From NCBI GenBank assembly GCA_025917655.1, contig CP084616.1:1240001-1304000 (forward strand): a stretch of DNA of 64,000 bases, written 5' to 3'. The notes below the pieces were generated by a model, which searched no databases, had not been told where the DNA came from, and saw nothing but the letters and a program-made list of their open reading frames with translations. This DNA comes from Chlorella sorokiniana (taxonomy: Eukaryota; Chlorophyta; Trebouxiophyceae; Chlorellales; Chlorellaceae). The position numbers were made by a program, and so were the translations under genes. Below, piece after piece: positions 1 to 10,191 of the stretch (position 1 is the stretch's first letter; each line of letters opens with the position of its first letter).

Positions 1-2
1 TG

Positions 3-434
3 AGCAGTACAACGGCTTTGTTGGTTGCGCTGGAGGCCGGCGGGGCCGCTGCTTCCCAGCCTGGCACACCGTCGCCAGCAGCGCTAGCGCAGGACGCCCT
101 CCGCTCCGCACTGCTGGGTGCCAGGAAGTTGGCGGATGCCCTGCTGGCCTGGCAGCAGCGACCCGAGCAGCTAGAAGCGGAGCGCCTGGAGCTTGCACAG
201 GCTCAGGCCCTGCGCAGCTGCGCCTACCTGCGCTGCCCAAACGTGGGCGCAGGCGGCGGCATGATGGCGGGGCAGGGCGGCGGCGGCAAGCTGTGCAGCG
301 GCTGCCGTGTGGCCTGGTACTGCGATACCGCATGCTCGCATGCCGACTGGCGGGCTGGCGGGCACAAGCGCGCGTGTGCCGCCCTCGGGGCTGCGCGGCC
401 GCTAGAGCAGCAGCAGGCGCGGAGCTCTGCCTAA
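3..434 (+). CDS. MYND-type zinc-finger protein, 3' end (partial)
   Basis: The frame is open from the left edge of the window to a TAA at 432-434, so this is the C-terminal part of a gene that begins outside. Near the end is a MYND finger: a first Cys pair (CAYLRC), a Gly-rich spacer, then LCSGC, WYC, a further Cys, and a closing H-x4-C (GHKRAC) about 15 residues before the end. MYND fingers bind two zinc ions and usually mediate protein-protein contacts, often in chromatin or signalling proteins. The preceding helix is Glu/Gln/Ala-rich. The Gly/Met insertion between the first and second Cys pairs is long, a common trait of MYND proteins in Chlorella-type algae. The partner domain is unknown because the 5' part is missing. 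The gene converges on the minus-strand gene that follows. Confidence 0.75.
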   Translation, partial: SSTTALLVALEAGGAAASQPGTPSPAALAQDALRSALLGARKLADALLAWQQRPEQLEAERLELAQAQALRSCAYLRCPNVGAGGGMMAGQGGGGKLCSGCRVAWYCDTACSHADWRAGGHKRACAALGAARPLEQQQARSSA

Positions 435-860
435 TTGCCGGTCTTCCTTTGTATGCAACACTCGGCACCACCTTTGGCAAGTGTGCCCTGCGCCTGTGGC
501 ACCTACCTCCTGAATGCCTGCGGCTGCCCTGGGAGCTCTGCGCAGACCTCCCACCTGTGCCGGCCAGCGCAGATTTTCGATGCACACAACCGCCACAGGC
601 GGCACGACCTGTCTGCTTCGAATTCCAACAGCTTGTGCTGAACGAGGCTATGTGGTCGCCGATCTCGTGCTACCTTTTATTGCACGATGAACTTCACGAC
701 TTGTATGTGGATCAGTTTGTTATGTTCATGAGATTCCCAAGTGGCACTCCTTGCTCTTTGCACACATCCTAGAGAAGCTGCTTCCCTCACAGCTCATGCA
801 TTGCAGCACTGCTGCAAGACAGGCAGGCATGGCAGGGGTGCACAGCAGCGGGAGGCCTTG
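435..860. other. convergent 3' intergenic region
   Basis: This is the space between the stop of the MYND gene and the stop of the minus-strand SAND/Tudor gene, presumably two 3' UTRs. The open frames here are short and lack GC3-biased codon usage. No conserved motif was seen. Confidence 0.4.
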
Positions 861-1149
861 CTACCAGGCTGCGCGTTCAGCACCGGATGCAACCTCGAGG
901 TACGCTGCCAGGATAAGGTGGCCCGAGGGCTGCCCCACCAGATCCGCGACGTTGCGGAGGTGCCGCTCCTGCACGGCGGCAGTGCTGCGCCGGAAGGCGG
1001 CCAGGAAGCTGCCCAGAAGCTGCGGACAGAGGCACGCCGCTGCAGCCGGCCTGCCCTGTGGGCAGCAGTGCAGAACGGCCTCCATGCGCTCTGCCAGGCT
1101 GGCCGGAGGCTGCCGCCCTTCCTGCTGCTGCTGTTGCTGTTGCCTGTGT

Positions 1150-1181
<32 letters not shown>

Positions 1182-3151
1182 TTGTTGCCGCTGTCGCGGG
1201 TGCTGCTGCCCTTCTTGTTGTTGCTGCTGCCCTTCTTGTTGCTGCTGCTGCCTCCGCAGCTGCCGACGCTGTTGTCGCTGCTGCCGCTCCATTCCTGCAG
1301 CTGCTCCCGACGCAAATGTTGCAACGTCGCAGCACCTGGCGACAAGTGCTGGCCGCAAACTTGCGACGGCGTGCGCGGCTGGGCGGGGCCTTGCGCCCGG
1401 TCCAGGCCGTGTGGGCTGGCGGGCGCCTTTCGCTTCGTGCTGGGACCCTGGCTCTGAGCGGCCCCGGATACAGGCGCCACCCGCTGCGCCCCAGGCCGCT
1501 CCGTCGCTGGCTGCCCCGCCGCCAGCTGCTGCGCCTGCTCCTGCCAGCCCGGCGGCGGCGACAGGCTGAAGCGCTCCAGCACCAGGTGCAGCTCCTCCTC
1601 GTCACCGTCCTCGTACACCACAGAATGGCGGCACACGTCGCCGCCGCCGCGCGCTGGGCGCACCCTCCCTGCAGGCAGCAGGCACAGCAAGGGGTGCGGG
1701 TTGGGGGCAAGGGGGACAGGCACGTTGCTTGGGCGGGCGGGTTGTGAGCCTCAGGCAGCAGGCCGCCCCTGCCCGCACGCTGCCTGCTGCCCCCTGGGCT
1801 GGGGGAGGCGCACGGCTCCTCCACACAAACGCGGCGTGGCTGAGGCGCGCCTCCCCCTCCCACCTCGAAACCAGCGGTCCTCAGCAGGCCAGAACACGTA
1901 GACGGTGGCCTGCCCCGCCGCCAGGCCGTAGCGCCGCTCCACTTCCCTGCACCAGCAGCGGGGCGGCGGTGTGCTAAGAAGCGGCAGGACACCAAGAAGC
2001 AACGCGGATGCTTCTGCGCCGGGTGCATGCAGAAAGTGGCTGGCGAGCAGCCTGAGAGCACACAGAACGGGGCAGCTGGATTGCCCTGCGCGCCCACAGA
2101 CTGGCGGCCCTGTTCTGGCTGACCTGCCGCAGAGATCCAGCCAGGCGGCGACGGTCATGGTGTGGGCGGGTCGAACCGCGTGCGCCACCACCAGCCCAGG
2201 GTCGGCGCCATGTGAGGCTGGCGCTCCGCTGCCGCCGCCCGCCTCGGCGTTGGGCTCGGCGGGTGCTGCGTCGGCGCTCACGCGCAGGCTGGTCTTCCAC
2301 TTCTTTTGGGTACCGCACAGCGCATGCTTCTCAAACGTGGAGCAGGACAGGATGCAGCCGCCGCCGGTGCGGCGCCAGCGCAGCTGCGCATCCACCTCCC
2401 CCTCGGCCAGCGTCGGCGGCAGGCTGGCGCAGCAGGGCGAGGTGCACTGCACAAAGTGGTCGCCCGGTCGTGGCCGCCCAGCAGCCAGCCTACAAGGGGT
2501 CACCAGTGGATAGGCTTGCATTGTTAGGGGCCAAGGGCAGAGTGTGGGGGCTGGGCGAAGGGCTGAGGGCACATGGAATGCAACACGGGGCGTCGCCACC
2601 TGCTGACGCCGACGTGCAGCAGCAGTTGGGAGGGTTGTTGTTTGCTTGGAGACCAGCCAAGACTTGACAGGGCCCGTTCTAGACAGAGGTTGAGGCCGTA
2701 CAAGCAAACGCCGCACCCTGCGACCCACCAGTCTTCCGGGCATCGCCAGAACCGGCCCATACGCTACACAGACGTCGTCGTATGTAGTGCTGAACACCGC
2801 TCTCCAGCTTGGCGCCCATCCTTGAATTGGTTTGCTGTGGTGGGCTTCCAAGATGTGTTCGGTGCAGGCAGCCCACATCTGCCGTGCAACTAGCGCCTGC
2901 AAAAGGGCTGCCTGCTCTCTTGCCGCCAACCCCTCCAGTCAGCGCGTCCAGGCGCTGAAGGACCTGTCGCCAATGACGGTCGAGGCTGGCTTGCTCCTAG
3001 AAGGGCCATACTTCCGTCCAGGTTTCAGTACTTCCAAGTCGTACCGCTTGCGCGGGGGCGTCGACAACAATTCACGTGCGGACAGGTTTAAGTGGCACTG
3101 CGATCGCACAACAGCGAAGCGATACTTGTCCCGCCGTCTTCCCGGTGCCAT
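861..3151 (-). CDS. ULTRAPETALA/SAND-like and Tudor-like domain protein with polyQ tract
   Basis: This is a multi-exon gene with its TAG stop at 861-863. Going 5' to 3' on the minus strand: an N-terminal helical stretch (about 2930-2760); a SAND-like segment (about 2460-2260) with STFEKHALCGTQKKWKTSLR, resembling the plant ULTRAPETALA core (C..C...FEKH...KWK); a Tudor-like fold split by an intron (VYVFWPAEDRWFRG near 1950-1900, then HSVVYEDGDEEELHLVLERF near 1625-1570), like Tudor modules of plant trithorax and PDS5 proteins; a Ser/Asn- or Gln-rich low-complexity region; and a C-terminal helix ending in AERAAW. A nuclear chromatin or transcription role is inferred from the families. An ATG at 3151 opens a 70-codon stretch ending in an in-frame TGA (2939-2941), so exon 1 and the true start are unsettled. 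The last two exons use different frames, which requires an intron or an indel near 1360-1450. Confidence 0.55.
1117..1254 (-). repeat. CAG/CAA trinucleotide tract coding polyglutamine
   Basis: The minus strand carries dense, interrupted CAG and CAA codons in three blocks, giving runs of up to about 13 Gln separated by EG, RQR and similar residues. It lies inside the SAND/Tudor gene just before its last conserved segment. Read one frame over, the same tract gives Ser/Asn runs, so the frame here decides the C-terminus. Confidence 0.7.
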
Positions 3152-3349
3152 CAGCGCTCATCCAAAAGCCAGGCAGCTCGTAGCGGTGTAATTCTAGGTG
3201 AGGTATGCAATCGTTGTCTTGGAACAAACTGTGTCCACGGACAACGTGGGGAAAGTGGAGATCGTAGGCCATGTTGCGGGGAAACTCCGCTAAAGGTCTT
3301 TCCTTCCTCTGTTTGCAGTTCATTGGGCTAGTGGCAGGCAACAGGTAGC

Positions 3350-4451
3350 ATGGACGTCGACCGGCCTCGCGGCGGTGCCCGCAAGCAGAAGGCAAGGCGT
3401 TGGGAGAAGCGGAGCGTCCTTTACACGCGCTGACTGCCAGCGCACTAACTTTCCCGTCTTTTCACGTTGCCAAGCCGCCCCTGGCAGCAGGGCTGGGGCG
3501 GCAGCTCAGGCGGAGCTAGGCTTGCCGTTTGCTCAAGCCAGCCACCTTCCATCACCATTGCAGGGCCGGGGCTTCCGGGATCCGATGCAGTTGGAGGACA
3601 GGCTGCAGGGCGCGCATTTTGAGGCGCTCCCCTCAGACAAGGGCCCTGGCCCTGCCAAATGTGAGCTGACACTCGGCGACTGCCGCGCTTGCAGGCGGGC
3701 TGGCCTGGCCTCCTGCGCAATCCCGCACTTCGCTTGCTTGCTGAACCTGCCTCCGCGCCTGTTTGTGGGCATGCAGCCGTGGAGGGCTGGGTCCTGCTGG
3801 TGACGGGCGTGCACGAGGAGGCGCAAGAAGAGGATGTGCACGACGCGTTTGCGGGTGCGCCTTGCCCGGCACAGCCTGGCATCAGCAGGCGCACTGCGGA
3901 GGGTGGGGGCGCGCTCCCTGCTTGCAAACAGGGTTGACGGTCTTCCTGCTGCCCCTGGCCTTCTGCCTGGCATGCGCCCGCCTGGCAGCGCGCCGCCGCG
4001 GTCGCCGTCGTCCGCGTGGCCCCTCATCACCCGCCCCCATCCCCTTGTTGGCCCCCCTCCCGGCCCGCAGAGTTTGGCGACGTGAAGAACATCTACATGA
4101 ACCTGGACCGCCGCACCGGCTTTGTCAAGGGCTATGCGCTGGTGGAGTACGCGACGCGGCAGGAGGCGCAGGCCGCCATCGACGAGATGGATGGCAAAGA
4201 GCTGCTCACTCAGGTGTGTGTGTGTGGGGGGCTGGTGGGTGAGGCAGGGAGGTGGCGGCGACACCCGTAGAGCGGGATGCCAGCCCAACGACGGCGCCTG
4301 CTCTGGCGGTGCTGGCACCCGGCAGCGGGCATCCCGGCTGGCGGTCAGGAAGCCTGCTCGCTCCCACGCGCCTACACCCTGCCTCCCCCCGCAGATTGTT
4401 CACGTGACGTGGGCCTTCAGCAGCGGCGCCATCCGCCGCGCCCGGCGGTGA
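3350..4451 (+). CDS. RBM8A: RNA-binding protein Y14/RBM8A, exon junction complex core
   Basis: Five exons encode a single RRM protein. Exons 2-5 are clear: 3567-3660 ([12 protein letters not shown]), 3777-3854 ([20 protein letters not shown]), 4071-4213 ([20 protein letters not shown], then [13 protein letters not shown]) and 4395-4451 ([10 protein letters not shown] ending IRRARR, stop TGA). All introns are GT-AG and the phases join exactly. The Y14 signatures are [19 protein letters not shown] and NLDRRTGF. Y14 pairs with Mago in the nucleus and marks spliced mRNA upstream of exon junctions, for export and nonsense-mediated decay. The ATG at 3350 (MDVDRPRGG...) is the best start, but its exon must end in phase 0 and the donor is not certain. 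The Arg-rich tail matches the family. No frameshift is seen in exons 2-5. Confidence 0.93.
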
Positions 4452-4771
4452 CCCCACCAGCCGCTCAACGGCCTCCTTCCGCCACAGCCCTGACTGCTGC
4501 CACCCCGCCGACTGCCCCCTCCTGTAACTCATGCAAAACGCTTCAGCTTGCAGCTTACAGCAGCTTGTTCAGCCGACAGCAAGCGCACTAGCGGAAAGAG
4601 AGGGGAGGCATCTGAACAGATCAAGAGGTATGTGCTGTAGCGCGACTAGGCTGCGCAAGCACACAGACATGCGACTGGCTTCGCCAGCGGCACGGATCAT
4701 TGTTTGCTGCAGGGACTGGCGGCCAGGGCTGCGCCGCGCCGCCCCGCGGGTTCGGGCCGCGCCTCTGCTTC
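4452..4771. other. convergent 3' intergenic region
   Basis: This separates the stops of RBM8A (+) and CDA1 (-). It holds a TGTAA signal for RBM8A at 4523-4527. Nothing else was recognised. Confidence 0.5.
4523..4527 (+). terminator. TGTAA polyadenylation signal of RBM8A
   Basis: TGTAA lies 72 nt after the RBM8A stop codon. It is the standard green-algal poly(A) signal, and the distance fits. Confidence 0.55.
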
Positions 4772-7700
4772 TCACAGCAGCCTGCGATCGCCCTTAGCGG
4801 CCTGCTCGTTGGCCCTCTTGATGGCGGCGTTGATCACTGCCAGCTCGCCCTGAGCGGTGTTCAGCAGTTGCTGCAGAGGCGGGGGGAGCGGGGTCGGTCC
4901 GAGGCCCGCAGGCCTGCAGCAAGCCACGCCTGTGCCACAGCAAGCGGGCAGCAGCCTGCACACCGAACCACACCCATGCGGGTGCCAGCCTGGCCTGGAG
5001 CCCGGCCCCACCTGCTCCAGCTCCTCCCGGGTGGGCCCCTGCTCGGCGTTGACGCCGTCCACCCCCACACGAGTGTAGTCGGGGCCCCCCCGCTGCCGCC
5101 GCCGGCCTCCTCGTCGCTGGTGGTGGCGAAGCTGCCCTCGCTGCCGCCGCCCGACAGCAGCTGGCTCACCAGGTCGCTGCCCGCCTCCGCGCCGGAGGTG
5201 GCGGTGGGACTGCAGCGCAACGCAGCACGGGGTCGCCGTCAGCCCATCAGCGGCTGCCCCCGCTGGCAGCAACGGCAGCCCCCAGGCAGGTCACACAGGC
5301 AGCCCCCTGGACTGGCCCGCCCTTGCTGCGCGGCCCCACCTGGGGGAGGGGGTGGGCTGGGCGGGGGGGGGGGAGGGCAGGGCGGCGCGGCGGGGACGCC
5401 GCTGACAAACATGTCGCAGATGACCAGGTCCTTGGGGGTGGCCAGCGTGACGCACGACCCCTCCCCAGTGCAGTTCACCGTCACCGCCGTCATGGCCGGC
5501 AGGTCGAGGTTCTGGGGCAGATGAAGGGGGAGGGGGGATGAGAGCGTGGGCGGCAGGCAGGCTGCCATGGCGCAGCTTACGCTGCACCTGGCGTGCAGCG
5601 CGGGCATGCGCTGGGGCCTGTGCCCAGCAGGTCAGCGGGGTGGGGCCCATGCGGATGCCCCCGCCGCACACCCCTCCGCCGCCTCACCATGGCGCACACC
5701 GGGTTGTCCAGGCCGTTGTTGGAGGAGGCGTCGCCCACAAACAAGAAGGCTCCCTCCACCGACTCCCCACCGTCAGCTGCACGCTCGTCACGCTGGAGCG
5801 CTCCTGCACGCACAGAGGCGGGGGAGGGTGCGGGCAGGGGCTCAACGGTCGCCGCGGCAGCGGCATGGATGCCCCTGCCAGCCCCAGCCGGGCTGTCGAG
5901 CAGCACGCCAGCCCAGCTCGGGGGCTGCACCACCCTGCAAGGATGGCGTCAGGCGGGCGCCCGCCTGCAGGCGGCGCAGCGGCGGCGCAGGCGCAGCCCC
6001 AGCTCACCGGCAGCACCAGGCTGAAGTAGTTGCCTGAGGGGTCGCGCGCCTCGGCGCACGTGTCGCACAGGCCGTCCACGGCGCGCAGCGCCTGGCTGTA
6101 CAGCACGGAGTTGTCCTGCGTACCGCTCAGGCCCAGCCCCACAAAGTCCTGCAGCGTGTGGCCGCAGTTGGCGGTGGCGGGGTCCTGCTGGGGGCGGTGT
6201 CGGCGGCCTTGGGGGCTCACGCACGGATGCGCCTGCGTGCAGGGGGTGGCCAGGGGGAGGCGGGGTGGTGGACACGCGCGGGCGGGGACCTGCAGCCCCT
6301 GGTGGGGCCTGCAGCAAGCCAGGCGTGTCAAGAAGGAAGCCGCCGCGGCTGGCCGACACGGCAAGCCCCCCACCCCCTCCACAACAACCCGGGCACTCCT
6401 CCCACCTGGGCAGCCAAAGGTCTTGCTGGTGGTGTCGTAGACCTTGGCCACGGTGCAGGCGCCGGTCTGGGGGTCCGCGCACCAGCCCGGCTGGATGGGG
6501 TTGAACTCGGCGATGCACTCGCAGGCGCAGGCGACATCGGAGAAGTTGCCTGGGGGAGGGGCCGGCGGGAGGGAGAGGGAGGAGGGTGGACAGAAGGAGG
6601 TACGCAATTAGCCGCAGGGGCAGGCCATCGCGTGGACAGGCGGCGCAAGCTGAGCGGCCATCATGTCGGGCTCGGCAGCGCTGCAGGGTCCAGCCGTGGC
6701 CCAGCGTGCGACAGCAGGCTGGCCCCCTCCCCCCCGCTCACCGTTGACGCACCGCACCGCCTGGCAGTACTCGCCAGAGGGGAACCACATGTCAGTGGGG
6801 GCGCAGCCCTTGGCCTGGCGCTGCTGGCGGTACTGCGTGGCCGACACAGGGTCCTTCATCCAGTCGATGACCTGCGGGCCGGGGATCAGGGAAGGGGAGG
6901 CAGGCGTGGGTGGGTGGGTGTGGTTAGCAGCGGGAGGAGCGGGGGCGGGACTGACGAGAAGCGAGGCTGCGCAGCCAACAGCTGCCCGCCAGCATCTGCC
7001 AGCAGGCCGCAAGATGGGGGCAGCCTGGGCCGCGGGCGCACCTCGCTCATGGTGGCAAACCACACATTCTCGTGGCCCAGGGCGTACTGGATGAACTGGT
7101 TCATCTGGGCTGCGGGGTTCAGGGGTGGAGTCGCGCACGCAGGCTGTTGGGGCGGGCACAGATCAAGAGGCTGCACAAGCACAAGAAGCCGTGGCCGAAA
7201 GTCTGGCCTGGAGGGGGCGGTCGGAAAGCAGCCGGCCCAGCCCTCACCATTGCGGGCGGAGTCCATGAGCCAGGCCGCATGGATGTAGACGCCGACGGGG
7301 AGCGGTTGCTGCGGCACGGGGGCGGCGGCCCTCCCGTGAGCAGCCAGGCCAACCCGCACACGGCTGCGGCCCCAGCCCCACTGCCCAGCCTTGCCCCGGG
7401 CCCCGCACCAGCCTCGACCCCCCCGGCTCTGCCGCGCCGCCGCCCTCACCCGCCATAGGAGCGGTCGAACTCGCGCTTGTAGGCCTCGTAGATGTCCCCC
7501 TGGGGGTCCATGTTGGTCAGCACCACGCCGTTGTCGTCCTGCACATCCCACATGGGGAACTCCCACAGCCCCTTGTGCGTCTCGTTGACGGAGCAGGGCC
7601 CTGCAGGCGGGGAGTGTGTATGCGTGTGTCAAGGGGGGTAGATGGAAGAGCTCCGCGGAGCACCGCCACGGCGAGTCAGCGGGGGCAGGCGGGGGCACAA

Positions 7701-9331
7701 AGGGGAGGGCTGTCCTCGGCAAGCAAGTCAACACGGCGAACAGCCTTCGGCAGGTGCCCCTCGGCAGGCCGCCGCCGGCCTCACCGGTGCCCAGGTCGCA
7801 GCGCTGGGGAAGGCCGTAGTCCATGGTGTAGGGCCACAGGCGGTCATCTTCGGCGGGGGAGGTGGCGGTGGGGAAGGGCTCGGGGATGGAAGAATCGTAC
7901 AAGAAGCCTGCGCTCAAGGGGAGGGGACGGCCAGCGGTATGGTGGGAACACGGCCAGCGGCCCTTTCTTCACGCTGCCGCGGAGCGCCGCCATCGGCGGA
8001 GGCAGCTGGGGAGAGGCGGGAGGCGGCCGCGCGGCCCACCGTTCTGCTGCAGGACGGTGCGCTGCTCGGGGCTGTGGATGAGGAAGGGCGCGCGGAAGCC
8101 CTGCAGAGGGAGTGCAGCCAGGGGCAGCGCTCGGCTCGACCATCCGCGCTTGCCAGCGCAAGCCACCCAGCAGATGGAGCAAGCTGACTCAGCAGTGATG
8201 CCCTGCCTGCCACCCTGCTCACCCGGATCTTCTCCAGCGGCACGTGCGCAGTCTGGTTGAGCCACAGCTTCATGCCCACAATCTGGAAGAGGTCTGCAGG
8301 GTGTAGGAGAGGTGGGACACATGTCAGCATGTCGGCGCGGTTTCCGCCCCCTCTTGGTCCCCACGGGAGGGCCCCTCCTGCCGGCTCTGTCGGCTGGCTC
8401 ACGACGCCCTTGGCGGCAGGCGTGCACCCACCCGGGTCTGCCACGTGGTAGAGGGTGTGGGAGGCGATTTCGTGGTTCTTCTGGTAAACGTCCTGCACCA
8501 GGTGGTAGTCGGTGTAGTTCATGGACACAAACCAGCTGCGGGAAGGGGGTGGGGGCAGGCAGGGTGCATGGTTTGTGGGGCAAGGAGGGGTTGCCCCCGG
8601 CCAGCAGCACCGCGAGCGACGGTGAAGGCAGGGAGGAGAGTCGTGCCGCAAGGTGCGGGGGCCAGCCGTCTTCGCAGGCAAGGCTGCCGCAGCGTCGCAC
8701 GTGGCGGGGATTTCGCAGCCCTGCGGGTTGTAATGCTTGCTGGTGATGCCCACGATGACGGGGGCGGTGGTGACGGTGATAGCGTCGTCATTGGTCTGGA
8801 GGGGGGGGATGTTTCAGGGTACCGCAAAAATCAAAAAGCCAGTGGTCCCGTGAATGGGGAGTTGCAGTTGCCGGCCTCCTGCAGGCCACACTGCAACCCC
8901 AGCTTCTCGGCTGTGCTGCCCCGCTGCTTCCAGGAAGCCACGCGCTTGTGGCATGTACCAGCGGCAGCGGTGCTCACCAGCACTACAAACTGGGGGTGTC
9001 TGCCGGGGCAAGGCCACCGGGAATGTCGTGGGAGGCGCAGTGGCAGTTGGGGGCCTTGGTGCACGCTTTGGGGCAGTTGTAGCCTGGCGCCTGCAGAGGT
9101 GGACAGGTGGCGGCAGCCACAGGGCGGATGGCTCGAGGCCACCCAGCACGGGCTCGTGCCCCGCTACTGTTGACCCACGTCGTTTATTCTGAACAGCGCC
9201 CTACAGGTGGACCCCCGCAAAAGGCTGCTCACCTTTACAGGCTCTTGCGCCATGACGCAGGCGCTGCCAAGAAGCAGCACAGCCGCAAGGGCGGCGGCAT
9301 ACGCAGCGCGCTGCATGTCTGGAGACTGCAT
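4772..9331 (-). CDS. chitin deacetylase-like polysaccharide deacetylase (CDA1), secreted
   Basis: The gene has about 15 exons, with ATG at 9329-9331 and TGA at 4772-4774. The protein starts with a signal peptide (about 27 residues, AALAAVLLLGSACVMA), then a Cys-rich stretch (APGYNCPKACTKAPNCHCAS). The CE4/NodB domain follows, metazoan-type: LTNDDAITV (motif 1, both Asp present), HEIASHTLYHV (metal-binding H-x3-H), GFRAPFLIHS (motif 3), LWPYTMDYGLP, GLWEFPMWDVQ and GVYIHAAWL (motif 5 His). It would remove acetyl groups from GlcNAc in chitin at the cell surface. After VIDWMKDP come a Cys-rich module (VACACECIAEFN...CTVAKVYD) and a C-terminal region (HTLQDFVGLGLS, AMTAVTVNCTGEGSCVTLAT, a Pro-rich linker, NAAIKRANEQAAKGDRRLL) that I do not recognise and that CDA2 lacks. 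An apparent missing G near 8992-8996 (+ strand) creates a stop in exon 2 and is probably a sequence error. The gene is divergent from CDA2. Confidence 0.85.
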
Positions 9332-10191
9332 CGCATCAGTGAATGAAAATTAGATTGCAGCAGTGCAAGGGTTCTGCCGGCCGCCGGGACAGTGCGCGCA
9401 ACCACCTTTCAACCGCAGTCGGGTGACGAAGGCCGGCCGCACTGAAAACCCAGTTGATTGATTACGTATACAAGGCAATGTCCGTCTTTTGAGATCCGAC
9501 CTTGCAAGCACTCGAGGGCTGAGTGGGTTGTGCGCGAAGCCGTCTCCGAGAGCGGGCCCTGTTACCAGCCCTGAACTAGCATGTACTGTCGCTGCCGACA
9601 AGTTAAACAATAACGAGGGCGGTAATCACACTTACGGAGGATGAGGCGTGTGGGATGCCAAAAGAAAGGACTTGTCCAACGGCCACTGTGGCAACAGACG
9701 CAACGCGGGCTCGAGCGCGGCCAATGCGCTGTGTGTTAGTTTATCGTGAAAGCATTCCGGTGGTGTGAAACGACCTGTTGGGCATTGCAGGCTGCTAGCT
9801 AGCTGCCGCCGAGACCCCGGCAACCCCCGAACGGTGAGCTCTCCTATCCATTGCGGCAATGGTTGCCAAGCTGCCAGACAATCCTCATAGCGCCAGCGCG
9901 ATGTCCGGCCACCGCTCTTCGTTTTGACAACCGTCCGAGGCGCGAAAAGGCCGGGTCCTGTCATGGGCCCTTACAACTCTCGGCTTGCATGCCGTGCTAC
10001 ATAATCATCGTACAGACGCGGTTGACTCGGTACCCAGCGCAGCGACCCATCGCCCAGGCCGCACCGGGCCAGCTTACCGGCGGTGCTGCAACCGCCAAAA
10101 TGCCGCCAGCTGGTTCACTGCCAGCAGCTGGGGCAGGTTGGGCTTAGCCATATGAAGCCCCAATCCCCCGTCCTTCCTGTAACTTGCAGAC
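9332..10191. promoter_or_regulatory. shared upstream region of the divergent CDA1/CDA2 pair
   Basis: These 860 bp lie between the ATGs of two divergently transcribed chitin deacetylase genes, so both promoters must be here. It is less GC-rich than the flanking exons. The open frames are short and do not resemble known proteins. I see no clear TATA box or named operator. Confidence 0.5.

Noticed and set aside
1117-1254. Leu- or Cys-rich plus-strand protein from the CTG repeat
   Set aside because: It is the antisense reading of the polyQ/polySer tract of the minus-strand gene, and its flanks carry no plus-strand gene signals.
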